From NCBI GenBank assembly GCA_003650445.1, contig QMQE01000070.1:1-11209 (forward strand): a stretch of DNA of 11,209 bases. Reading direction: 5' to 3'. This document shows, in pieces, positions 1 through 7,167 of this stretch (positions are counted from its first letter, which is position 1; every line of letters begins with the position of its first letter). Source of the stretch: Acidobacteriota bacterium (GTDB lineage Bacteria; Acidobacteriota; Holophagae; Thermotomaculales; Thermotomaculaceae). Under the pieces are notes generated by a model that was given only the letters and a program-made list of their open reading frames with translations, was not told where the DNA came from and did not search any database. A program made the position numbers and the translations under genes.

Positions 1-1436
1 ATGAGGATGACATCAAATTACCGGAAGACAAGTACAAAACACTGAAATTCAACCACAAAGATAATAAGGAAGGGAAGTACCGCTTCCGTATCCAGGTGGC
101 CCCGGATGACTGTACCGGTTGCGGCGTTTGTTTTACTGTCTGCCCCGGGAAAAGAGGAAACAAGGCTCTGACCATGGTTCAGAAAGAAACCATTCTGGAA
201 CCCCTCAGGGAAAGCTACTCCGAATTCATGACGCATCGGTATTCCCCCGAAGAATTCATCAGTGACAAAACAATCCGGACAGCCATGCTGGAACAGCCCC
301 TCCTTGAGTTCTCCGGTGCCTGCCCCGGCTGCGGTGAAACCCCTTATGTCAAGCTGATGACGATGCTCCAGGGTGACCACGCGATTCAGGCAAACGCCAC
401 AGGTTGTTCTTCCATCTGGGGTGGCACGGCACCTACTATCCCGTTTTGCCGGAACAGCCGCGGAGAAGGCCCGGCGTGGGGCAATTCCCTCTTTGAAGAT
501 AACGCGGAGTACGGCCTCGGTATGCGCCTCTCTGTGGACCATCTCAACGGCATCGCCTTTGAGTTGCGGGAAAAACTCCTTGCGGCAGACGGCACCAAGG
601 GGGAAGTTAAAGAAGCCCTGAATGAAGTAGCGCCGCTGGATGAACAGCGGGGGAACCGGGAAAAATTTAATCAGACACGGAACGCCGTGGACAAACTGAA
701 AAAACTCCTTGCAGGATATCCGGAAGACAGCCTGGAAGGACAGCTTCTGGAAAATATCAGTTACCTCAAATATAAAGCGGTCTGGATTGTCGGTGGCGAC
801 GGATGGGCCTATGACATTGGCTACGGCGGCCTGGACCATGCTCTGGCATCCGGCCAGGACATCAACGTCCTCGTACTTGACACCGAAGTGTATTCCAACA
901 CCGGCGGACAGCGCTCCAAGTCCACCTTTATGGGTGCCGTTGCAAAATTCGCCGCGCTGGGAAAAGAAGTTCAGAAGAAGGACCTTGGCATGATGGCCAT
1001 GTCCTATGGCAACGTCTATGTGGCATCCGTATCCTTTGGCGCCAACATGAACCAGACGCTGAAAGCCATGCGGGAAGCGGCCTCTTACCCCGGCTCTTCC
1101 ATCATCATTGCTTATTCCAACTGCATTGAGCATGGTTTCAACATGGAAAAAGGCCCCGAACACGCAAAACTGGCGGTGGATTCCGGTTATTGGATGCTGT
1201 ACCGCTACAACCCCCTCCTTGCGGCGGAAAAGAAAAATCCCCTGCAAATCGACAGCAAAGAACCCACGAAATCACTGAAAGATTTCTATGCCGGGCAGCG
1301 GCGGTTCAAAACCCTGATGGAAACCCATCCGGAAATCGCGGAAAATTATCTTGAAGATGCTTCCCGCTTTGTTCGCAACCGGTACCGGTATTACAAACAC
1401 CTTGCCGAAATGTCCTACGAGGATTTTGAAGCATAA
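1..1436 (+). CDS. nifJ: Pyruvate:ferredoxin (flavodoxin) oxidoreductase, C-terminal part (cut by left edge)
   Basis: This enzyme oxidatively decarboxylates pyruvate with CoA to acetyl-CoA and CO2, reducing ferredoxin or flavodoxin, in the cytoplasm of anaerobes. The frame is open to the left edge (first whole codon at base 3), so 477 residues of a protein usually near 1,170-1,200 are visible. A 4Fe-4S motif CTGCGVCFTVCP has its cysteine codons at 111, 120, 129 and 141. The ligands of the cluster near the thiamine diphosphate follow: CPGCG (codons at 321 and 330), the Cys of NATGCSS (about 402) and the Cys of YSNCIEHG (about 1121). The thiamine-diphosphate/Mg motif starts at GGDGWAYD and ends with NTGGQ (about 790-910). 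The stop is TAA at 1434-1436. A GTG at 96 is internal and not the start, because the preceding in-frame residues also match the family. The N-terminal domains lie outside the window. Identification is near certain. Confidence 0.97.
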   Translation, partial: EDDIKLPEDKYKTLKFNHKDNKEGKYRFRIQVAPDDCTGCGVCFTVCPGKRGNKALTMVQKETILEPLRESYSEFMTHRYSPEEFISDKTIRTAMLEQPLLEFSGACPGCGETPYVKLMTMLQGDHAIQANATGCSSIWGGTAPTIPFCRNSRGEGPAWGNSLFEDNAEYGLGMRLSVDHLNGIAFELREKLLAADGTKGEVKEALNEVAPLDEQRGNREKFNQTRNAVDKLKKLLAGYPEDSLEGQLLENISYLKYKAVWIVGGDGWAYDIGYGGLDHALASGQDINVLVLDTEVYSNTGGQRSKSTFMGAVAKFAALGKEVQKKDLGMMAMSYGNVYVASVSFGANMNQTLKAMREAASYPGSSIIIAYSNCIEHGFNMEKGPEHAKLAVDSGYWMLYRYNPLLAAEKKNPLQIDSKEPTKSLKDFYAGQRRFKTLMETHPEIAENYLEDASRFVRNRYRYYKHLAEMSYEDFEA

Positions 1437-1459
1437 TCCGATTTGTTCGGAATCACCGA

Positions 1460-1488
1460 CGGGGCCGGAATTCCGGCCCCGTTTTTTT
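1460..1488 (+). terminator. Rho-independent terminator of nifJ
   Basis: A perfect GC-rich palindrome spans 1460-1481 (arms CGGGGCCGG and CCGGCCCCG around AATT). It is followed directly by seven T residues at 1482-1488, 24 nt after the nifJ stop. This is a textbook intrinsic terminator for plus-strand transcription. Only 24 nt separate its T-tract from the next start codon. Confidence 0.93.
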
Positions 1489-1512
1489 ACACCTGATACG
1501 GGGGCCTGCTTT

Positions 1513-2763
1513 ATGAAAATTGCCGTTGACCTTCATTCCCACTCCGGCTATTCCGGCGGTGTGGGTAAAATCCGATTATCAGACATTGCCGAAACAATGC
1601 GGCTGAAGGGAATCAATGTATTTGGCACCGGAGACTGCCTTCACCCTGCCTGGAATGCAAAACTCAAAGAAAAACTGAAAGAAACGGACAATGGGATATA
1701 CCGACTTTCCGGATTCCCCGGGGCAGGATTTATCCTGCAAAATGAAATGGTACTCACAGCCGCCCTGTTTCCTTCTTCCAAAACCCGGAAATCGGTTCAT
1801 ATGGTCTTCCTGTACCCAAACTTTCATGCTACGGAAATTGTAAGTCAATTGCTTGAGAAATATGGTGTCAAAAATACCATTGGACGTCCTTTTGTCAAAC
1901 TGGAATCTCCGAGTGCTGTCAGTGAGTTTCTGCAAAATATAATGGAAGCCGCACCCGGCACATTGGCATTTCCCGCCCACGCCATGACTCCGGATGGAAT
2001 CTACGGTTCTCACAACCCAGTAACCTACCTCGAAGAATTTTTCGGTGATTACGCAAAACAAATCCGTCTCATTGAAACCGGGCTCAGTGCGGACCCGGAA
2101 ATGCTGGACAGAATTCCGGAATGCCGGACCCTTAATTTTATCAGCAACAGCGATTGTCACTCAGCGGCATTAAACCGAATCGGAAGGGAATTTACCGTTC
2201 TTAATGTGGATACACCGGACTATTCCGGTATCCGAAAAGCTCTCACCGAAACCGGCATCACCGCGACTTTTGAGTTTAATCCCCGGGAAGGAAAGTTTTT
2301 TGCCACCGGACACAGAAAAGGCAAAGAAGGCCATTCGCAGAAAAGTTTCCGCCTTGAAAAGGGTGAAATTCCCAGCCGCTGCCCCGTCTGCGGCAAAGCT
2401 CTGACAATCGGCGTTGCCGACCGGGTCAACCAACTGGCAGAATCCCAGAAAAAACAGATTGCCCTGAAATCCCCTCACCGGAATTTTTATCACCTGATTC
2501 CGCTGGTTGAAGTTATTGCGGCAGGCTTGGGACAAAAATCAGTGTCGGGGAAAAAGGTACTTAGCCTGTACCGAATCTGTGTACAAGAATGCGGAAATGA
2601 AGTTTCTCTCTGGCAGATGAAATCGCCGGAATTGGCTGAACGCTTATGGAAAATTCCTGAATCCGTACTGGCTGCTATTTTATCTGTTCACGAAGGCAAA
2701 TTTACCTTTGACCCGCCGGGCTATGACGGGGAATACGGAAAACTGAAAATCCTGCAAAACTGA
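1513..2763 (+). CDS. Endonuclease Q (EndoQ) homologue, PHP-domain deaminated-base endonuclease
   Basis: EndoQ nicks DNA 5' of deaminated bases (uracil, hypoxanthine, xanthine) and abasic sites. It is characterised in Thermococcales and in a few bacteria. The 416 residues match the usual length of about 400-425. A PHP metal-binding fold starts with DLHSHS (D6, H8, H10). GTGDCLHPAW (38-47), NEM (E78), PAHA (H156) and SNSDCH (D214, H216) follow, then the family signature EFNPREGKFFATGHR (about 254-268). A CPVCG motif (C290, C293) runs into LTIGVADRVNQLA. The C-terminal helical part carries HLIPLVEVIAAGLG (327-340). The ATG at 1513 has GGGGG at 1500-1504. A longer reading frame from 1351 would cross nifJ and its terminator and is rejected. 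Oddity: the residue after GHRK is Gly, where I recall a zinc-ligand Cys in relatives. I see no obvious PCNA- or clamp-binding tail. The gene is convergent with the operon that ends at 2787. Confidence 0.9.
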   Translation: MKIAVDLHSHSGYSGGVGKIRLSDIAETMRLKGINVFGTGDCLHPAWNAKLKEKLKETDNGIYRLSGFPGAGFILQNEMVLTAALFPSSKTRKSVHMVFLYPNFHATEIVSQLLEKYGVKNTIGRPFVKLESPSAVSEFLQNIMEAAPGTLAFPAHAMTPDGIYGSHNPVTYLEEFFGDYAKQIRLIETGLSADPEMLDRIPECRTLNFISNSDCHSAALNRIGREFTVLNVDTPDYSGIRKALTETGITATFEFNPREGKFFATGHRKGKEGHSQKSFRLEKGEIPSRCPVCGKALTIGVADRVNQLAESQKKQIALKSPHRNFYHLIPLVEVIAAGLGQKSVSGKKVLSLYRICVQECGNEVSLWQMKSPELAERLWKIPESVLAAILSVHEGKFTFDPPGYDGEYGKLKILQN

Positions 2764-2773
2764 CTCTATTTTT

Positions 2774-2800
2774 GAAAAATGCCTGCTTACGCCAGGTATT
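2774..2800 (-). terminator. Probable intrinsic terminator of the minus-strand five-gene operon
   Basis: Read on the minus strand, AATACCTG (2800-2793) pairs with CAGGCATT (2785-2778) across a 7-nt loop, with one G-U wobble. A run of five T residues (2779-2775) overlaps the end of the stem. The hairpin starts within the last codons of the membrane-protein gene and includes its stop, so it would end the transcript directly after that gene. The stem is modest, so efficiency is uncertain. It also sits 11 nt past the EndoQ stop and may help limit read-through from that side. Confidence 0.5.
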
Positions 2801-3842
2801 GATGTAGCATTCCCGGCTGATTTGAATAAATCCGAACCGTCATCTTACCCGTGTAACGAATGAAACGCTGTTTGGATTTGACCAGTTCATCAGCCGGGGC
2901 GATTATCTGAACATAGGGGCCACCGAACCAGCCCCTTCCCTCGCTCACTTCCCAGTGACCGCACGCTTTTCTTGGAATATCAATGAACAGCTTTCCAAAT
3001 TGGAAGAGCTGAATCCCATTGTTGTTCACCACCAGTCCGAGACTTGATATCTGGCTTTTCCCCATTACCCTCAACATAACAGACGCATTGGCCTCCGTAT
3101 AAACAGGCATCAAATTGTTTAATACTTCCAGCCCCGGTAATCGCCCCAACCGCTTGCTCACCGCCCCGGACAATAAAACTGCCAACAGGCCGATACCCAC
3201 CGGCAGAAACAGGAAAAACAAAATAGGCTGGCAGAAAACAAAATAACCTTCCCTGCAGACAGAATTCAAATCTTTTTCAAATTGAAGCCCATGGAGCGGC
3301 TTCCCATCCGCCTTCAGAGAAGAAACCATTCTGAAAAACAGCTTCGCATAGCTCGCGAGGGAATGGCCAGTGGAGAAAGAAAGCCAGTAGGAAATGTTCT
3401 TATCACTAAAAAAATAAGTAAAAACACGTCCCTTGCCCCGGGTACGGATTACCAGCACGCCGGGCACATCAGCACTTATGTTTTTTGCAAACCAGAAGCT
3501 TCCCTTCGCGCGGTATATGGCGGTATGAGCCGGAAATTGTTTCATAGAAAAATAACGGATTGCGGCCTTTTGAAAATCTTTTGATGAGGCAGGGGAAGTA
3601 GCCAGTTCCAGGGTACCGACCCCCTGGTTTTTAAAAGTTGAGACATGCCAGCCGTTACGATCTCCGGTAAGGGCCGGGCCAAATTCCCAGGGAATCCCGA
3701 CAGTAAGCTCCCCAAAAGGAACCGGATGAAAATCAAACTTTGTCGCCTGGCCCTCAATCTGATGCAAAACAAGATATACAACCCCGGTGGCCACAAACAT
3801 AATCAGTATCACCAGAAACTGCACTTTTTTCCCGATTTTCAT
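2787..3842 (-). CDS. Unrecognised two-transmembrane protein with a large extracytoplasmic domain
   Basis: I do not recognise this 351-residue family. A basic start (MKIGKK) precedes a first hydrophobic helix at about 7-27. A soluble segment of about 175 residues follows (28-202), then a second helix at about 203-226 followed by basic residues (SKRLGR). By the positive-inside rule this gives N-in, a periplasmic middle domain, and a cytoplasmic C-terminal domain (227-351) that looks beta-rich. Starting at about residue 37, the outer domain carries VPFGELTVGIPWEFG and a Trp/Phe-rich stretch. I see no catalytic motif, lipobox or kinase feature. It is the last gene of the minus-strand unit, 96 nt after the LolA/DUF4412-like gene, with a terminator at its end. 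The start is ATG at 3842 and not the TTG at 3854, because a GGAG lies 6 nt before the ATG and would sit inside the longer reading. A membrane-anchored partner of the exported proteins upstream is plausible but inferred. Confidence 0.85.
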   Translation of the reverse strand: MKIGKKVQFLVILIMFVATGVVYLVLHQIEGQATKFDFHPVPFGELTVGIPWEFGPALTGDRNGWHVSTFKNQGVGTLELATSPASSKDFQKAAIRYFSMKQFPAHTAIYRAKGSFWFAKNISADVPGVLVIRTRGKGRVFTYFFSDKNISYWLSFSTGHSLASYAKLFFRMVSSLKADGKPLHGLQFEKDLNSVCREGYFVFCQPILFFLFLPVGIGLLAVLLSGAVSKRLGRLPGLEVLNNLMPVYTEANASVMLRVMGKSQISSLGLVVNNNGIQLFQFGKLFIDIPRKACGHWEVSEGRGWFGGPYVQIIAPADELVKSKQRFIRYTGKMTVRIYSNQPGMLHQYLA

Positions 3843-3848
3843 TCTTGT

Positions 3849-3852
3849 CTCC
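3849..3852 (-). promoter_or_regulatory. Shine-Dalgarno site that fixes the start of the two-TM gene
   Basis: GGAG on the minus strand (CTCC at 3849-3852) ends 6 nt before the ATG at 3842. The longer TTG start at 3854 would place this element within the coding sequence. It therefore supports the shorter, 351-residue protein. Confidence 0.7.
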
Positions 3853-3938
3853 AACAGGAATTCACACCATTGCCATTTTACAACTACAGCTACCCATCCG
3901 GCCGTTCTCCCAATTTACCCCGCAAGGAACAAATCCAT

Positions 3939-4649
3939 TCAAAAACTCCTGAGGGGAATCCCCGACGGTGCAGCCTTACGGGTTTTCATTCCCTCAGGGA
4001 GAGCAAACATGGCAGCATCACAAGGTACAGTCTTAATCTTAAGCAGAGTTTGCCGATTAACCGTCACACCATTATTCAGGCGGACATTGCTTACAATCCT
4101 TCTGGGAAATCCGTTGGCATGCCCGATTAAATCGAGGAAATCCTCATTTTTAGTAAAAAAAGACATAAACTGATTAAACCTCTCCTGGTCCTTTTTCTCC
4201 ACCTTCTCCGGTAGCCAGACAGTAGTCGTTGAATTCATGAACTCACCGGGAAGCTTGGCTTCAAAGCAAGCCACGCCCTGTACAACTTTCCGATTGCCTG
4301 TTCTCTTGAAAATCACCTGAGGAAAGATTAATTGACCACTATTGTCCATCAAGCCATACGCCATCAGAAACTGCTGATAAAACGGCTGATTGTCATCAAA
4401 AGTGTATTCAATGGCCTCATTTGTCTTCGTATTCACCTTCCAGGCAAGGCCTTTCTTTCTGTCAAAAAGCAGAAATAAGTCTGAAGAAAGCTCGATCCGC
4501 ATTGCATCCCCACAGACCGTAATAACCTCTTTATAGTCGTGGCTGGAACCGGATATCACCTTCACCAAATATGTGGCTTGAAACCCATCCCTGGAAAAAC
4601 CAAACCCGGCCGCAACAAGAAAACCAACAAGAATCAGAATTCGTTTCAT
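3939..4649 (-). CDS. Exported protein resembling the DUF4412 / LolA-like fold
   Basis: This is a 236-residue protein with a signal peptide (MKRILILVGFLVAAGFGFS, cleavage near residue 19), so it is predicted to be periplasmic. The body follows the pattern of DUF4412/LolA-type proteins: ATYLVKVISGS, then DAMRIEL (about 48-54), LFDRKKGLAWKVNTKTNEAIEY (61-82), VVQGVACFEAKL (122-133), and a C-terminal strand set ending in MFALPEGMK (214-222). Proteins of this fold bind lipid-like ligands or act as envelope accessory factors. Substrate and role here are unknown. Three Cys residues (46, 128, 210) remain after the signal peptide, and there is no lipobox. The start ATG overlaps the stop of the upstream TPR gene as ATGA (4649-4646), which implies translational coupling. 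The family assignment is from sequence pattern only and is moderate. That this is a real exported protein is firm. Confidence 0.82.
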   Translation of the reverse strand: MKRILILVGFLVAAGFGFSRDGFQATYLVKVISGSSHDYKEVITVCGDAMRIELSSDLFLLFDRKKGLAWKVNTKTNEAIEYTFDDNQPFYQQFLMAYGLMDNSGQLIFPQVIFKRTGNRKVVQGVACFEAKLPGEFMNSTTTVWLPEKVEKKDQERFNQFMSFFTKNEDFLDLIGHANGFPRRIVSNVRLNNGVTVNRQTLLKIKTVPCDAAMFALPEGMKTRKAAPSGIPLRSF

Positions 4650-5638
4650 AACTCGAATTTCACTCCCCGCACATAAACTGCATTGGATTTCATTTCCTTC
4701 AGTTTAGGCATCTGCTTGAATGCAATATCGAACTGCTCTTTTGCACCCTTTTTATCCCCCAGTTCCCTCAGACAAAGCCCCATATTGTAATGGGCTTTCG
4801 GAGAATACCTGGAATACTTGAATTCTTCTGAGTAATAAGCGAGTGCCTTATTGTATCGTTTTAACAGATAACACACGTTCCCCAGATCCATCCCCTGGCC
4901 GGGATCGGGATGAATTGTGTGCTGTTCTTCCAGAGCGATTAAAGCACCGCCAAGTTTTTTCTGCTTCACCAGATAGGTTGCATATGTCTCGTACACAAAC
5001 GGGCTGATAATTGAGAGTGTAAAAGCAGTCTGGAACAATGTATGTGCTTCTGCCTTTTGGCCCTTATTGTAAGCGCCAAGAGCGTCCTGGGAAAGAACAA
5101 TTGCCTTCTTGGTAGCCTCATCCAACTGCTGGGTATACGCATTTTTCATCAGGTTTGCCAGGGGATTTGATGGGGCCAGGCGCGTCGCCTTATTTACAGC
5201 CTCCCTCGCCTTTGCATAGTCTTTCAAACCGATATAGATGGCAGAAAGAGTTACATAATTCTGGCCGTTGTCCGGGTCTTCTTCGATTTTCTGTTGAACC
5301 AACTTGATTCTGGCATTAATTTTTTCAAGATTCTTCTTAATGTCTTCCAGCCTTTTCTCAGTCTGAGCGCGTCCCGGAGCTTCATTCAGAATCCTTTCAC
5401 AGACAGCCTGAGCTCTGGGCAATGCCCCGATTAACTGCAGGCCCTCAGCTGTTGCATCCATCAGGTCCAGATTATTCGGATTGTCCGCAAGGCCCATAAA
5501 AGCGGTACTGTAATATTCCGGAATTCTTTGCTCTTCTTTCAATTTTGTCAGCTTCTGCATCAATGCGTCAGGAACTCCACCTGCCATCACAACTGCAGAG
5601 CATAAGATTGCTACCATTATTACTGAAAAACGTTTCAT
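4646..5638 (-). CDS. Exported tetratricopeptide-repeat (TPR) protein
   Basis: This is a 330-residue protein with a signal peptide (MKRFSVIMVAILCSAVVMAG, cleavage near residue 20). Several TPR units follow, the clearest at about 126-160 (YVTLSAIYIGLKDYAKAREAV, then ATRLAPSNP), 187-220, 250-280 (LGNVCYLLKRYNKALAYY) and 282-312 (AHYNMGLCLRELGDKKGAKEQF). A charged, probably coiled segment lies at about 92-122. TPR arrays are protein-interaction scaffolds, so this is likely a periplasmic adaptor for its operon partners. No enzymatic domain is visible. The ATG at 5638 has a strong AGGAGG 5 nt upstream (CCTCCT at 5644-5649). It lies 45 nt after the DUF1573 gene and overlaps the next gene by 4 nt. 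The TPR call is solid, and the biological role is not known. Confidence 0.9.
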   Translation of the reverse strand: MKRFSVIMVAILCSAVVMAGGVPDALMQKLTKLKEEQRIPEYYSTAFMGLADNPNNLDLMDATAEGLQLIGALPRAQAVCERILNEAPGRAQTEKRLEDIKKNLEKINARIKLVQQKIEEDPDNGQNYVTLSAIYIGLKDYAKAREAVNKATRLAPSNPLANLMKNAYTQQLDEATKKAIVLSQDALGAYNKGQKAEAHTLFQTAFTLSIISPFVYETYATYLVKQKKLGGALIALEEQHTIHPDPGQGMDLGNVCYLLKRYNKALAYYSEEFKYSRYSPKAHYNMGLCLRELGDKKGAKEQFDIAFKQMPKLKEMKSNAVYVRGVKFEL

Positions 5639-5683
5639 CCTGTCCTCCTGTTATTTTCATCTGTTGCTTTGATCCATTCACAA

Positions 5684-6613
5684 TCAATACAAATTATATG
5701 CCACCGGCACGGATATATTTTCAACCTTCCCGGATTCCGTTTTCATTCGGATATTCAGTTTACCTGTGCCATACCCTTTTTTCATCTTTTCCGGAATACT
5801 CTCCAGCATTACCCGAATCCCATCTTCCATCGGCTCTGTCCCTGTAATCCGCACAAAGGGCACATCACAACTCATTTTTTCAACCTTATAGTTACCGTCC
5901 GACCATTTCAGGCCTAGAGACCGCACCGCCTTCGTACCTGCGCGAATCCCCATGAACAGTACATGGCCCGGCTGAACTTTCACTTCCCGCATCAGGTGTA
6001 CAATCACCCGATAATACACCGGCTTTTCCATACCTGACAGATAGAAAAGGACCGTATGCTCTCCCGCACATTCCTCACCGGTGGCAGTAATTTCCACTTC
6101 TGTTTTGGAATTTTGCTTCAATGAAATACACGGTGTCTCGCTCTTCATACGTTCAATGGTAAATTTCTTGCCCTTGATATTTGTGGAAAGATCAACTTCC
6201 CGTATTGCCTTTCCGTCAAAATTGCGAATTTCCAGAACAGATGGGGAAAAAGAATATGCCTTTACCACATTCACATTTATAAGGAGAATATATTTGTACG
6301 GTTCATCAGTCTTCACCGTTACGACCTTCTCCTCATGCCCCTCAAATAACCCACTATTGAAGGTAATCCTGATTTTCGTTGTCTCACCGGGAGCAAGAAC
6401 TGTTTTATCCGGCACCGGCACTGTACATCCGCAATTTGCCCGCACCTCAAGCAACTTTATCGGGTGGTCTGATTTATTTGTCACCTGCGGTTCCCAATGA
6501 ACTATTTTGTGTTGGAGAAGTTTTCCGAAATCATGAGACATCCGGTCAAATTGAAGCCCGCGACTCATGGCAGGAACAGACAGAATCAGCAAGAAAAATA
6601 CAAATCGGCGCAT
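5684..6613 (-). CDS. Exported DUF1573 (ASH/Ig-like) domain protein
   Basis: This is a 309-residue protein. An N-terminal signal peptide (MRRFVFFLLILSVPAMSRG) leads into a DUF1573 domain at about 22-108. The domain carries the diagnostic opening MSHDFGKL, the LLEVRANCGCTVP signature with Cys61 and Cys63, and LAPGETTKIRITFNS. The remaining 200 residues look beta-rich and may form two more Ig-like modules (about 118-208 and 211-309), but their repeat identity is not clear. DUF1573 proteins are secreted, common in Bacteroidetes, Planctomycetes and related diderms, and mostly of unknown function. The paired Cys residues could form a disulfide or bind metal. The start ATG has AGGAG 6 nt upstream. 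It is the second gene of the operon, 9 nt after the regulator gene. A structural or adhesive envelope role is plausible but inferred. Confidence 0.9.
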   Translation of the reverse strand: MRRFVFFLLILSVPAMSRGLQFDRMSHDFGKLLQHKIVHWEPQVTNKSDHPIKLLEVRANCGCTVPVPDKTVLAPGETTKIRITFNSGLFEGHEEKVVTVKTDEPYKYILLINVNVVKAYSFSPSVLEIRNFDGKAIREVDLSTNIKGKKFTIERMKSETPCISLKQNSKTEVEITATGEECAGEHTVLFYLSGMEKPVYYRVIVHLMREVKVQPGHVLFMGIRAGTKAVRSLGLKWSDGNYKVEKMSCDVPFVRITGTEPMEDGIRVMLESIPEKMKKGYGTGKLNIRMKTESGKVENISVPVAYNLY

Positions 6614-6622
6614 TACGCTCTC

Positions 6623-7039
6623 CTAAAACAGAAACTTAATGTGTTCATAAATGTGTTTCGCGAGATCTGCCTTCGAAATGTCAGATACCGGGCCATCATG
6701 CTGACTGAAATAATCTGCAATTGCAAAGGAAAGGTGATCAATCAGTACTTCATCCACATCAAGATTTACCAATTTCTCCGGCTGATGATTTTCAATCTGC
6801 TTCCGGATTTCATCAAGTAACTGAGTGTACTTATCTGAAAGTCCCAATGAGCCTGCCGCGTCCCGGATTTTCCCGTACACACGGAGTTTCATATCAACAT
6901 CTGAGAGAAAACGGGCCGTTTCACTACCCGGTGAACCTGTACCCTCTTCCCAATTCTCAACTTCCTTTACCGAAACACCGACAAGTTTTGCGAACTCTTC
7001 CACTGACAAGCCCAACTCCTTACGTACTCTCGAATACAT
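6623..7039 (-). CDS. XRE-family helix-turn-helix protein, probable operon regulator
   Basis: This is a 138-residue cytoplasmic protein with no signal peptide. Residues about 5-50 form an XRE/Cro-type helix-turn-helix: RKELGLSVEEFAKLVGVSVKEVENWEEG, with the second helix at about 13-21 and the recognition helix at about 23-33. The remaining 88 residues are predicted helical and acidic, with no domain I recognise. They could serve for oligomerisation or ligand sensing. The ATG at 7039 has a near-perfect AAGGAGG 6 nt upstream (CCTCCTT at 7046-7052). It is the first gene of the minus-strand unit, followed after only 9 nt by the DUF1573 gene, so it probably regulates this operon and perhaps the divergent antiporter gene. 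The HTH call is strong, and target and signal are inferred. Confidence 0.9.
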   Translation of the reverse strand: MYSRVRKELGLSVEEFAKLVGVSVKEVENWEEGTGSPGSETARFLSDVDMKLRVYGKIRDAAGSLGLSDKYTQLLDEIRKQIENHQPEKLVNLDVDEVLIDHLSFAIADYFSQHDGPVSDISKADLAKHIYEHIKFLF

Positions 7040-7064
7040 GAAAGTCCTCCTTATACAAATTTAA

Positions 7065-7114
7065 TGACGTTTCTATGCCGTCAATAGTTTAATGTTATTG
7101 TTAGAAGTTTACAA
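7065..7114. repeat. Cluster of short inverted repeats in the divergent promoter region (possible operators)
   Basis: Three inverted repeats share a 9-nt spacer. TGACG (7065-7069) pairs with CGTCA (7079-7083). CAATA (7082-7086) pairs with TATTG (7096-7100). TTGT (7098-7101) pairs with ACAA (7111-7114). They run end to end and cover the candidate promoters of both the regulator operon and the antiporter gene. Arms this short occur by chance in AT-rich DNA and the three arm sequences differ, so an operator role is a hypothesis. Confidence 0.3.
7086..7114 (-). promoter_or_regulatory. Candidate sigma70-type promoter of the minus-strand operon
   Basis: On the minus strand, a -35-like TTGTAA (7114-7109) is separated by 17 nt from a -10-like TAAACT (7091-7086). 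Each matches the consensus at four of six positions. This would start transcription near 7079, about 40 nt before the regulator gene. A TTGACG at 7084-7079 is an alternative -35, but its best -10 (TAAATT) lies at a short 15-nt spacing. Weak consensus matches make this tentative. Confidence 0.35.
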
Positions 7115-7136
7115 CAGACAAAATATCCCTTACCAT
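7108..7136 (+). promoter_or_regulatory. Candidate sigma70-type promoter of the antiporter gene
   Basis: A -35-like TTTACA (7108-7113, five of six consensus positions) and a -10-like TACCAT (7131-7136, four of six) are spaced by 17 nt. Transcription would begin near 7143, about 25 nt before the antiporter start. The -35 element overlaps the candidate -35 of the divergent operon, so binding of one regulator there could affect both directions. Confidence 0.35.
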
Positions 7137-7167
7137 AGGCATTGAAAACTGAATTAAGGGGATAAGT

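Noticed and set aside
18..1247. A 409-codon open frame on the minus strand opposite nifJ
   Set aside because: It lies entirely antisense to an unmistakable PFOR coding sequence. Its translation shows no domain and has the Phe/Gly/His-rich look of a codon-bias shadow.
2768..2780. ATTTTT-G-AAAAAT palindrome after the EndoQ stop
   Set aside because: A one-base loop and pure A/T arms cannot form a stable hairpin. The adjoining AATGCCTG/CAGGTATT stem explains the T-tract better, as a minus-strand terminator.
3645..4130. A 161-codon plus-strand frame crossing the gap between the two-TM gene and the DUF4412-like gene
   Set aside because: It is mostly antisense to two genes with signal peptides and ribosome-binding sites, and its translation is low-complexity with no domain.
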